A stretch of DNA of 64,000 bases from a virus. The stretch covers positions 1-64,000 of IMG/VR virus record IMGVR_UViG_3300029258_001308; one strand, given 5' to 3'. The notes under the pieces are model-generated. The model was not told where the DNA came from. It did no database searches and was given only the letters and a program-made list of their open reading frames with translations. Positions 38,182 through 45,359 of this stretch are shown one piece after another. A program made the position numbers and the translations under genes. Within the stretch, counting starts at the first letter, position 1, and each line of letters opens with the position of its first letter.

Positions 38182-38394
38182 ATGTCCGAGTTCATTCTCA
38201 ACGCCGAACTGGTCGGGGTCGAGAAGGACGGGATGCAGCAGTGGCGGGTTGAGGACCCGCCCTCCGATCATCTCGACACATTGTTCATTCGGCCCGCTCA
38301 GTCGAAGCGGGGAGTCAAGGTTGGAGACAAGGGAGTACTCGAGTTCCGGAGCTCGGCAAGCTTCGGGCTCTGGTACGTCCGGGAACTTCTCTAG
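38182..38394 (+). CDS. 70-residue beta-rich protein
   Basis: ATG 38182 behind GAGAGGAGAG. Short beta strands (FILNAELVGVEKDGMQQWRV, KVGDKGVLEFRS) suggest a small barrel, perhaps SH3-like. Unrecognised. Confidence 0.5.
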   Translation: MSEFILNAELVGVEKDGMQQWRVEDPPSDHLDTLFIRPAQSKRGVKVGDKGVLEFRSSASFGLWYVRELL

Positions 38395-38411
38395 AAAGGG
38401 AGGAGACGAAG

Positions 38412-38954
38412 ATGGCAGAGAAGAAAAAGAAGCAGAAGCTATCGGCCCAGGTCCGGGCAAGGATCGAGGCCAAGGTGGACAAGATCATCAGGATGAAGAA
38501 GGGAGCGGACAGGAAGACCGGCATGCTCGAGCTGGCCGTAACATACGAGACGCCCGAGCTGGTCGAGTACCTCGAGCGAATCCTCGAGGCCGAGAAGGAG
38601 CGCAAGGGATTCGGGAAGAACAAGGAAGTGATCAGCATCACCCGCAACAAGATCAAGGCCCTCAGCAAACTCGGCAAGAAGAAGAAGAAGAAGTCCAAGA
38701 AGCTCAAGCTCAAGCGCAAGCGGATGAAGGACTTCGAGACTCCAGGCGACTACTACGCCTACCAGGTCGAGCACTGGCAGAAGAAGCTCGACAGCTGGAA
38801 CCGGGGGAAGAAGGCGAGGAGAAGCAAGAAGCTGACGAAGGCCGAGAAGGTCAGAGCCGCACTGGTCGAGTACAAGAACGACCCGGACGTGCGGGACATC
38901 TTCGACGACATCACGATCAAGAACCCGGGCAAGGTTGCCGACGGAGAGGAGTAG
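38412..38954 (+). CDS. Lys-rich helical protein
   Basis: 180 residues behind AAGGGAGGAG. Long helices with several Lys runs (KLGKKKKKKSKKLKLKRKRM) and an acidic end. Composition suggests DNA or RNA binding. No family match can be named. Confidence 0.5.
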   Translation: MAEKKKKQKLSAQVRARIEAKVDKIIRMKKGADRKTGMLELAVTYETPELVEYLERILEAEKERKGFGKNKEVISITRNKIKALSKLGKKKKKKSKKLKLKRKRMKDFETPGDYYAYQVEHWQKKLDSWNRGKKARRSKKLTKAEKVRAALVEYKNDPDVRDIFDDITIKNPGKVADGEE

Positions 38955-38958
38955 GAAG

Positions 38959-39375
38959 ATGGCACGAGACCCAATAGCCAGACGGCGCATCTGCAAATCG
39001 AAGAAGCGCAAGAAGAGAAAGGACCCGGAGGCGGAGAAGCAGAAGAGGGCCGCCAAGAAACTCGACAAGGGTCGAAAGGACACTGCGCGCGAGGAGCGGA
39101 TGGAGCGGAGTCTCGCCAAGATCAAGGAGGCGAAGGACGGGCTACTCGACGTTCGGAAGCTGCTCGTCCTCACCGACAAGCTTCTGACGAAGAAGATCGC
39201 AAGGTACAACGAACTTGGCGTCGAGATCGATGAGCACGAGGAAACGCTCAAGAAACTTCCCGACAGGATCAGAGAAAGGAGGGACGAGTACCGCCAGACA
39301 ATCTACGAGTTCATCGACGATTTCCCGGAGCACGTCGAGATACTAGGTCTCGACGACGAAGAGGGAGACAAGTAG
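38959..39375 (+). CDS. basic coiled-coil protein
   Basis: 138 residues from ATG 38959 behind GGAG. A basic N-terminus (ARRRICKSKKRKKRK) precedes a long helix (LDVRKLLVLTDKLLTKKIA, EIDEHEETLKKLPDRIRERR) that probably forms a coiled coil, and an acidic tail. Unrecognised. Confidence 0.5.
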   Translation: MARDPIARRRICKSKKRKKRKDPEAEKQKRAAKKLDKGRKDTAREERMERSLAKIKEAKDGLLDVRKLLVLTDKLLTKKIARYNELGVEIDEHEETLKKLPDRIRERRDEYRQTIYEFIDDFPEHVEILGLDDEEGDK

Positions 39376-39376
39376 G

Positions 39377-39928
39377 ATGCCCGGATATACGGTGGCCAAG
39401 TGGGTTGGACTCAAGCCCGAGATACTCGGATACCTATATGCCGGGACTAGGAAGGCTGCAGTCAGGAAGGCGGGTCGCCTGACGGGTCTCAGCACATCAT
39501 CTCTCGACGACCCGCATGTTTCTCTCACCCCCTTCGGGGCGAGAGGAGGACCACGAGGATACGTAGTTCGCCACGCAATGGCGCGTGGCAACTTGGATGA
39601 CGAGGCCTCAGAGGCCCGAAGAAAGGTGGACGAGATGAAGATGAAGAAGACGAAGAAGACGGAGAAGAAGGGCAAGGAGAAGAAGGCCACGAAGAAGGCG
39701 GCGAAGAAGACAGCGAAGAAACCCGCCGCCAAGAAGACCGCGGCCAAGAAGCCGGCGGCGAAGAAGCCCGCCAAGAAGGCCGCGAAGAAGACAACGGCCA
39801 AGGGCGACAAGGCCCAGATCGCCGACCTGGTCAAGCAGCTCGGGAAGTGCAAGGACGACCAGAAGGCGAAGAACATCCGCCGCAAGCTCCGCAAGCTGGG
39901 GCACAAGGGCGGCCTCCGGAAGAAGTAG
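39377..39928 (+). CDS. histone H1-like protein with GHxGGL module
   Basis: 183 residues. The N-terminal 80 residues form a small domain (YTVAKWVGLKPEILGYLYAG). The middle is a Lys/Ala/Pro stretch (KKPAAKKTAAKKPAAKKPAK) like histone H1 tails. It ends in the shared module (IADLVKQLGKCKDDQKAK ... RKLRKLGHKGGL). Probably binds or compacts DNA. The Ala/Pro/Lys stretch may be prone to slippage. Confidence 0.6.
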   Translation: MPGYTVAKWVGLKPEILGYLYAGTRKAAVRKAGRLTGLSTSSLDDPHVSLTPFGARGGPRGYVVRHAMARGNLDDEASEARRKVDEMKMKKTKKTEKKGKEKKATKKAAKKTAKKPAAKKTAAKKPAAKKPAKKAAKKTTAKGDKAQIADLVKQLGKCKDDQKAKNIRRKLRKLGHKGGLRKK

Positions 39929-39939
39929 CCGCGGGCCTT

Positions 39940-39977
39940 CCACGGTCGGGCCTTCCTTCGGGAGGGCCCCTCCGTGG
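39940..39977 (+). terminator. two-tier hairpin with UUCG loop
   Basis: Inner stem GGGCCTTCC/GGAGGGCCC with a stable TTCG loop (one wobble), enclosed by CCACGG/CCGTGG. No T run, so it may be an attenuator or RNA-stability element as well as a terminator. Confidence 0.6.
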
Positions 39978-40023
39978 CGAGTCCGGGTAGTCCGGGCCAA
40001 GCCTAGAGAAAGGGAGGACGAAC

Positions 40024-40518
40024 ATGGCATTCGAAAGAGGGGAGCTCACTGCCGAGGAATTCAAGAAATTCATCCTCGCGGGTCGAGCTATCGTCACCAT
40101 CGAGAACGAGGAGAGCCGTGGTCGCTTCACCTATCGAGTGAAGCACAAGAAAGGAGCCGGGGAACACGGGCCGTACTTCGTTGCGGTCCTTGCAGGGCCT
40201 GACAACAATCACCACTATATGTACATCGGGACCCTCTGGTATGGAAGAGGAGGGCACTACGACTACAAGCACGAGGGCGGGTTCGTCCCGGACCTATACT
40301 TCAGGCACTCGCCCAAGAGCCGGGTGGGCAAAGAGACGGCAACCTTCCAGAGCTTCCTCTGGGTTACCAAGAGGCTGAACGCCACGAGCCCTGATCGTCC
40401 GTGGCCTCCACATATCAAGCTCTACCACGAAGGACGGTGCGGAAGATGCGGGAGACGGCTAACCGTCCCCGAGTCAATCAAGGCGGGCTACGGCCCGGAG
40501 TGTATCCAGTTCGTATAG
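40024..40518 (+). CDS. DUF6011-type protein
   Basis: 164 residues behind GGGAGGACG. The N-terminal domain is beta-rich with aromatic residues (HYMYIGTLWYGRGGHYDY). The C-terminus (EGRCGRCGRRLTVPESIKAG) is the DUF6011 zinc motif common to phage proteins. Function of the family is unknown. Confidence 0.65.
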   Translation: MAFERGELTAEEFKKFILAGRAIVTIENEESRGRFTYRVKHKKGAGEHGPYFVAVLAGPDNNHHYMYIGTLWYGRGGHYDYKHEGGFVPDLYFRHSPKSRVGKETATFQSFLWVTKRLNATSPDRPWPPHIKLYHEGRCGRCGRRLTVPESIKAGYGPECIQFV

Positions 40519-40530
40519 GAGAGAGGGACC

Positions 40531-40869
40531 ATGGCCAAGAAGAAGACGAAGAAGAAGAAGGCGAGCGACAAGGATAAGCGGGTGAAGATCCTGGGGGAGG
40601 CGCTGAGCTTGAGCCCGGTGGATTTCCGCTGGCTACTGGACGAGCTCATCAGTACATCGAAGAGTCGCCGCAGAGCCAACAACATGATGGCCGCAGCGGA
40701 CCTCTACCCTGGAGCCAAGGTCAAGTGGACGGGTCCGGAGAAGCGGGGATTCAAGGTCGGGATGAAGGGCATGGTAACGAAGGTGGGCCGCACGCGGGTC
40801 CACGTTGACTTCGGCGGCACGAAGGGCATCTGGAAGGTCGGTGCCAATTTCCTGGAGAAGGACGAGTAG
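40531..40869 (+). CDS. Lys-rich protein with KOW/SH3-like domain
   Basis: 112 residues. A Lys head, a helical part (SLSPVDFRWLLDELISTS), then a KOW-like barrel (GAKVKWTGPEKRGFKVGMKG ... TRVHVDFGGTKGIWKVG). The barrel resembles the repeats at the end of the phage SSB. It may bind RNA, DNA or RNA polymerase. Confidence 0.55.
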   Translation: MAKKKTKKKKASDKDKRVKILGEALSLSPVDFRWLLDELISTSKSRRRANNMMAAADLYPGAKVKWTGPEKRGFKVGMKGMVTKVGRTRVHVDFGGTKGIWKVGANFLEKDE

Positions 40870-40904
40870 GACTTGAGCCACAGGCTCAGAAAGGGAGGAC
40901 AGTC

Positions 40905-41234
40905 ATGGCAGGATTCGATGCGGACAAGATGAAGAAGATCAAGGAGGTGGACCTGGACGGGATCGTCATCTCGGTCTCGACCTACGACAACGGTCCCGCT
41001 AAGGTCGGGATCAATCGTTACTACGCGAAGCAGGGAGACGACGGGAAGGAGGAGATCAGGTTCAGGAAGCTTGGGCGCCTCTCGACCGAGGAGGCCAAGG
41101 GTATCGTGGAGTTCTTGCCGGAGTTGATCGAGGTCGCTGAGGCGGCGAACGCCAAGGGCGGCGGCAAGAAGGGCAGCAAGAAGAAGGCGAAGAAGAAGGG
41201 CGGCAAGAAGAAGAGCCGCGGAAAGGACAAGTAA
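40905..41234 (+). CDS. PC4-like ssDNA-binding protein
   Basis: 109 residues behind AAGGGAGG. The core (VISVSTYDNGPAKVGINRYY, then IRFRKLGRLSTEEAKGIVEF) follows the strand order and RYY motif of the PC4/p15 transcription-coactivator family, which binds ssDNA as a dimer. A Lys/Gly tail follows. It may help melt promoters or protect ssDNA. Confidence 0.55.
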   Translation: MAGFDADKMKKIKEVDLDGIVISVSTYDNGPAKVGINRYYAKQGDDGKEEIRFRKLGRLSTEEAKGIVEFLPELIEVAEAANAKGGGKKGSKKKAKKKGGKKKSRGKDK

Positions 41235-41236
41235 CA

Positions 41237-41542
41237 ATGCCCTCTAACGGGAAGCCAATCTACTCCGGCAGCGACGACGAGTTGCTAGCCATAGCCCACA
41301 AGTCGACTCCAGCGGAGATCGACCTTGGGCTGGGGCGCCCGGACAAAGAGGTCAGAATGGGGGCGCTGGTCAACGCTAAGTTGATGGTAGCGCACCTCGT
41401 GGCTTCGGCTCTCCAAGCCTTCTCCAACGGGGACGAAGACATGGAGGTCCGAGTACAGGCCGAGGATGTCTTGGACGACATGCTCGAAATCGTCGAGCAG
41501 TCCCAGGAGGCAATGAGCCGCCGCGGGATTTCTCACAAGTAA
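41237..41542 (+). CDS. helical protein of unknown function
   Basis: 101 residues, 2 nt after the PC4-like gene. Mostly alpha-helical with an acidic middle (NGDEDMEVRVQAEDVLDDML). Unrecognised. Confidence 0.5.
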   Translation: MPSNGKPIYSGSDDELLAIAHKSTPAEIDLGLGRPDKEVRMGALVNAKLMVAHLVASALQAFSNGDEDMEVRVQAEDVLDDMLEIVEQSQEAMSRRGISHK

Positions 41543-41552
41543 GGGGAGGGTC

Positions 41553-41807
41553 ATGGCAACGAACGGGACGATTGAACACGTCGGGGTTGTGGAGCGGGCC
41601 AACGAGGCGGCCCGGAACAAAAGGATCACAAGGAAGGAGGCGATCAAAGTACTGCAGCGTCTGATGCCCGGGTGCTACAAGCAGAGCGACTTCCGCTCGG
41701 CGGACATGGTCAGGCGGGAGCTGAGGCTCCTGCTCAAGCTCTCGCCACTCCAGCTTCGCCGCCGGAGGAGGAGAGCCATGGCGAGGAAGGGAGGGAGCCG
41801 TGGCTAA
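41553..41807 (+). CDS. small Arg-rich protein
   Basis: 84 residues behind AAGGGGAGG. A helical body ending in a run of Arg (LSPLQLRRRRRRAMARKGG). Overlaps the next gene by 8 nt. Possibly nucleic-acid binding. Confidence 0.5.
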   Translation: MATNGTIEHVGVVERANEAARNKRITRKEAIKVLQRLMPGCYKQSDFRSADMVRRELRLLLKLSPLQLRRRRRRAMARKGGSRG

Positions 41808-42747
41808 GCGGAGACGCAAGCCGCTATCAGAGGCCGAGAAGCAGAAGAGGAAGGACCGTCGACGTGCTAGCAAAGAGAGGAGGGCCGAACGAGACGAGAT
41901 CGCCAGGCAGCACAAGGTAGCTCAGCGACAGAAGAGCCTGGAGCGAAAGACGAACTACAAGCTCCAGGTTCTCAGCAAGCTGCCGGCCCAACGAATCCGT
42001 GATCTCATCCAACGGTGCGATGTCTGGACAGCACCGTACGGGTTGGCCTCGAAGATCATAGCTCGAGCCTTCCCGAAGTTGTACAAGATGGGTCTCCGGT
42101 TCACGTCAGGACATGGTCTGGTCACCGAGCTCAGAGCGATCGGGGCATGTCGACCCACCAGGCTATCCATCGCGACCGAGCGGTACGACAAGGAGACCAA
42201 GAAACTTTCAACAGTCATCGCTCGGGAGGGTGAGATACCGCTGAGCGGACTCACCATCTATCGAGAACTCTACGACGAAGACCCTCCCGTCAACAAGCCC
42301 GAGTTCATCGGGATGAAGGCGGTCTACAAGTATCAACTCCTAATCTGGATCACTCAGAAGACCACGCCCAGTGGACTCATGTACACGTCGTTCGATCGAG
42401 CCAACAAGGTTCTTCATGCCCAGAGCCAGGCCCAGTTAGACGAGGCGTTGGAAGGAAGGGGCTTCTGGAAGACCTGGCTGTCATCGGCTGCTGGAGCCGA
42501 GGCAGGTGTTCGAGTATCTGGCGGGAAGGTGAAGCGGGCTCGATCCAAGGGCGGGGCCATAGCCAAGGATGGCACGAACCTCGAGATGTTGACAGTCGAG
42601 GAACTCCTCAAGCGAAAGGAGAAGGTGGGCAAGACCGAGCAACGAAAGATACGGCGGCTTCTCCGGGCTCGAGGACACTCGATCAGGAACACGGAGAAGG
42701 GGGGCGGCAAGAAGAAGAAGACAGGGGGAAGGAAGGAGAAGAAGTAA
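41800..42747 (+). CDS. large basic protein with module-like C-terminus
   Basis: 315 residues from GTG 41800 behind GGGAGGGAG. A basic helical start (KRRRKPLSEAEKQKRKDRRR), a ~200-residue alpha/beta middle (LPAQRIRDLIQRCDVWTAPY ... LMYTSFDRANKVLHA) and a Lys-rich end that contains a degenerate copy of the shared module (TVEELLKRKEKVGK, RKIRRLLRARGHS). No family recognised. The largest protein of this block. Confidence 0.55.
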   Translation: MAKRRRKPLSEAEKQKRKDRRRASKERRAERDEIARQHKVAQRQKSLERKTNYKLQVLSKLPAQRIRDLIQRCDVWTAPYGLASKIIARAFPKLYKMGLRFTSGHGLVTELRAIGACRPTRLSIATERYDKETKKLSTVIAREGEIPLSGLTIYRELYDEDPPVNKPEFIGMKAVYKYQLLIWITQKTTPSGLMYTSFDRANKVLHAQSQAQLDEALEGRGFWKTWLSSAAGAEAGVRVSGGKVKRARSKGGAIAKDGTNLEMLTVEELLKRKEKVGKTEQRKIRRLLRARGHSIRNTEKGGGKKKKTGGRKEKK

Positions 42748-43280
42748 TGCCCTACGGTCCTCCGCCATTCGAGATCATTACACATCAAGCATATCAGATG
42801 ATCGCTGAGTGTATGGCTAAGCAGGAGATGGGCTACTCCTTTCTCAGCGACGTCCCCCACATACTCGGGAAGGAGATGGAAAAGCGTGGGGTCTCGGAGA
42901 CCCAGGCCCGACGCATCTGGGAACTGGAAGTGGTCAACTGGCGGCTAGAGTTACGTCAGAAGCCCATGATCACATGGCGATACACGGAAGAGATATTCGT
43001 CTGGGTCAAGAGCAGACTGAAGGGGAACAAGAAGGTTCACTTCGTGATGCGTCGGAGAAGGAAGAACCCATTCTTCAGCGAGGTTGAGATCGGCCGAGAC
43101 CTCGCACTTCTCAAGCGCCTCAAGAAACACAAGCCCAAGAAGCAGAAGTCCAAGACCCCGAAGAAGGACAAGGTCAAGAGACTTCGAGCAGAACTCGAGG
43201 CCGCTACCTCGCAGAAAGACAAGCGAGCACTCCGCCGCAAGTTGCGGAGGCTCGGGCACAAGGGGGGTCTGGGGTCCTAG
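42747..43280 (+). CDS. basic protein ending in the GHxGGL module
   Basis: 177 residues with TAATG overlap. The N-terminal ~100 residues are helical with Trp. A Lys linker (KKHKPKKQKSKTPKKDK) leads to the shared module (VKRLRAELEAATSQKDKRA ... RRKLRRLGHKGGL) at the very C-terminus. Last gene of the rightward block. Confidence 0.55.
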   Translation: MPYGPPPFEIITHQAYQMIAECMAKQEMGYSFLSDVPHILGKEMEKRGVSETQARRIWELEVVNWRLELRQKPMITWRYTEEIFVWVKSRLKGNKKVHFVMRRRRKNPFFSEVEIGRDLALLKRLKKHKPKKQKSKTPKKDKVKRLRAELEAATSQKDKRALRRKLRRLGHKGGLGS

Positions 43281-43290
43281 CCCCAGGCCC
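43265..43290 (+). terminator. hairpin over the last rightward stop codon
   Basis: GGGTCTGGGG/CCCCAGGCCC pairs over 10 bp with one wobble and a TCCTAG loop that holds the stop codon. Likely part of the end signal of the rightward transcript. Confidence 0.5.
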
Positions 43291-43527
43291 CTCGCGGGCT
43301 TCCCCTCGAACATCACTAATACAGTATATATCCCAAGTAGGAATCAAGCCGTATACGGCCGTATAAGGCCTGCGTTTTTTCCTCCCGTCAAATCACACCG
43401 GGACCTGGAAGAACGGCCGTACGCTACGCCGTACGGCTAGCCCGTAACGGCCCTGCTACGCCGTCCACGAGGACCGTTCCGGGGTCCGGTATCCGAGGGG
43501 TCTATATACCGGTAAGGTTATACCTAT
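43291..43527. other. convergent intergenic region rich in palindromes
   Basis: Lies between the ends of the rightward and leftward blocks. It contains the palindromes GCCGTATACGGC (43349-43360) and TATACGGCCGTATA (43352-43365), a T6 run at 43375-43380, the arms CCGTAC/GTACGG (43417-43436) and, on the minus strand, CCCTCGGATA at 43490-43500. It probably terminates transcription from both sides. No gene is seen. Confidence 0.5.
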
Positions 43528-44406
43528 TTAGTCGAGGGGTCCCAGGTCCTTCCCCAGGTCCTGGACCTCGTCGAGGGTTGCAGCCACGGTCCCGTGATGT
43601 CGGACAACAGCGGCCGCTGCGAGGTTGGCGAACTTCACGGCCTCGGGTAGAATGACCCCGCGCTCAAGCTGAACAGCCAGAGCAGCGATCACGGTATCTC
43701 CCGCGCCCGTTACGTCGAACACTTCTACCTGATGACCGGGACAGTGGCCACTCGAGCCCTGGTCATACCAGAAGATGCCGTTGGAGCCGTCGGTCACGAT
43801 GGCTCGTGTCTCCCATAACTTGGCCAGAGCCTCGGCGCACTCGTCAGCCCGGGCCATCCGGTAGCGGTGACCGAGCATGACGCGTGCTTCGTGCTTGTTG
43901 GGCTTCAGGTAGGTCAAGCCCTTCAGAGCGGGGGTGATTCGCTTAGGATCAACGATCGTTGGAATCCCTCGGCTCTTTAGGGACTCGATCAGCTCGTCTG
44001 TAACTATCCCGTGCTGGTAGTCCTGAAGGATCACGAACCTTGTATCTTCGATCAGGTCCTCAGGTATCTCAGTGATGCCCGTGTTCTCTCTGGCCCTGTC
44101 GATACGACACACTACTTGACGGTCGGCTACTATCCTCTGCTTGACCGTAGTCTGACCGGGGATTCGAGTGAAGTCGCACTTGAGTAAGGACTCGAGTCGG
44201 AGCCCGTCCTCGTCGAGGTCCCAGGCTCCAAGGAGACGTGACTTGCCTCCGAGAGTCCGGACATTCTGAGCCACGTTGGCCGCACCGCCAGCCATGTACT
44301 CGTGGTGCTTTGGATAGAGGACGGGTACGGGAGCCGTGGGCTCCAGCCTTCCCGCCATGTGGTGAGAGAAGATGTCCAGGATAGCATCGCCGATTGTCAG
44401 GATCAT
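43528..44406 (-). CDS. HldE/RfaE-type PfkB sugar kinase
   Basis: 292 residues from ATG 44406, which overlaps the upstream stop (ATGA); an upstream extension is not needed. PfkB signatures: GDAILDIFSHHMAGRLEPTA with APVPV, GGAANVAQNVRTLGGKS near the N-terminus and DVTGAGDTVIAALA near the C-terminus. The closest known type is the kinase part of HldE/RfaE, which phosphorylates D-glycero-D-manno-heptose-7-phosphate on the way to ADP-heptose. It follows a heptosyltransferase-like gene, so the two may supply and attach a heptose-like sugar. Confidence 0.8.
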   Translation of the reverse strand: MILTIGDAILDIFSHHMAGRLEPTAPVPVLYPKHHEYMAGGAANVAQNVRTLGGKSRLLGAWDLDEDGLRLESLLKCDFTRIPGQTTVKQRIVADRQVVCRIDRARENTGITEIPEDLIEDTRFVILQDYQHGIVTDELIESLKSRGIPTIVDPKRITPALKGLTYLKPNKHEARVMLGHRYRMARADECAEALAKLWETRAIVTDGSNGIFWYDQGSSGHCPGHQVEVFDVTGAGDTVIAALAVQLERGVILPEAVKFANLAAAAVVRHHGTVAATLDEVQDLGKDLGPLD

Positions 44407-45359
44407 GAGTACGCCCTCAGCATCTGAATGGCCATAAGGAAAACCTGCTCTGGCTCGATCGCGTTGAGAATCGAGCACCCAGACTGACGACACTTGCCAG
44501 AAATCTCTTTGGGAGGAAGCAGCTGACACGGAGGCTTGCAGCCTTCACGATGCTCGGTGATCGGGAAGATGGGATGCGTCTTTCGATACGGGTGACAGGT
44601 AACCCATCCGTTAGTGGACCCGAATAGAGATAGAGTCGGGACATCCAAGAAAGATGCAAAGTGAAGAAGCCCCGAGTCGGGTGTGATCATGAGCGAGCAG
44701 CGTTGAATAAGAGAGGCCACCTTCGTGAAGGAGAGCCGCATGGCCAACGCTCCGGGGAAGTTCCTTAGACGACGTGGTACATGGTCGAACGAGATGATGT
44801 TGAGGCCGGCCTTGTCGAGAAGCTCGGCCAGCTTCCTCCACTTCTCCGGCGGCCAATTCCTGAGAGGATCGGTTGAGTACGGTTCGAGCCCTACGACGAT
44901 GCCGTGCGTGTTGACCCAGTTACCGTCGAGCCAGCCTTGAGCCCAGTTCTTCTCGGCCTCGGTTACCCGATAGCAGTCGACCACAAGGGGAACGTCGTAG
45001 ATGTCCGAGGCCTCACAGAAACATCTGATCCTTGACTTGTGTCGTTTCTCTCGGAACTCCTTCTCATGTGCCCAGCCGGGACAGTACAGGGAATAGGTGG
45101 CGTCGGCATCATCGGTCTCTTTGAGGTATGGGTATCGCTCGGAGTCGAACGGTCCGTCCTGGGGGCGGCGACGATGGATCGAGGTCTCTGACCAACGATC
45201 TACGTACGGGCAGTGCTCGACGAGTTCTCGGTAGGTCCGGATGCCGACGTACGTGATCTCGACATCAGGCTGTCTAAGCTTCCAGCCCTTGGCCACCGGG
45301 AGTGTGCAGAGAACGTCGCCTAACCCGCCGGCTTCTCTGAGGAGTCGCACCTTGTACAA
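44403..45359 (-). CDS. glycosyltransferase family 9 (heptosyltransferase-like)
   Basis: 318 residues from TTG 45359, chosen for its GGAG at the right distance; GTG 45350 is the alternative. GT-B fold marks: EAGGLGDVLCTLPVAKGWK at the N-terminus, VVGLEPYSTDPLRNWPPEKW in the second domain and ITPDSGLLHFASFL, the GT9 signature. Such enzymes transfer heptose from ADP-heptose to a glycan. A short Cys-bearing C-terminus (PPCQLLPPKE, GKCRQSGCS) is extra. Overlaps the radical SAM gene by 40 nt. Confidence 0.8.
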   Translation of the reverse strand: MYKVRLLREAGGLGDVLCTLPVAKGWKLRQPDVEITYVGIRTYRELVEHCPYVDRWSETSIHRRRPQDGPFDSERYPYLKETDDADATYSLYCPGWAHEKEFREKRHKSRIRCFCEASDIYDVPLVVDCYRVTEAEKNWAQGWLDGNWVNTHGIVVGLEPYSTDPLRNWPPEKWRKLAELLDKAGLNIISFDHVPRRLRNFPGALAMRLSFTKVASLIQRCSLMITPDSGLLHFASFLDVPTLSLFGSTNGWVTCHPYRKTHPIFPITEHREGCKPPCQLLPPKEISGKCRQSGCSILNAIEPEQVFLMAIQMLRAYS

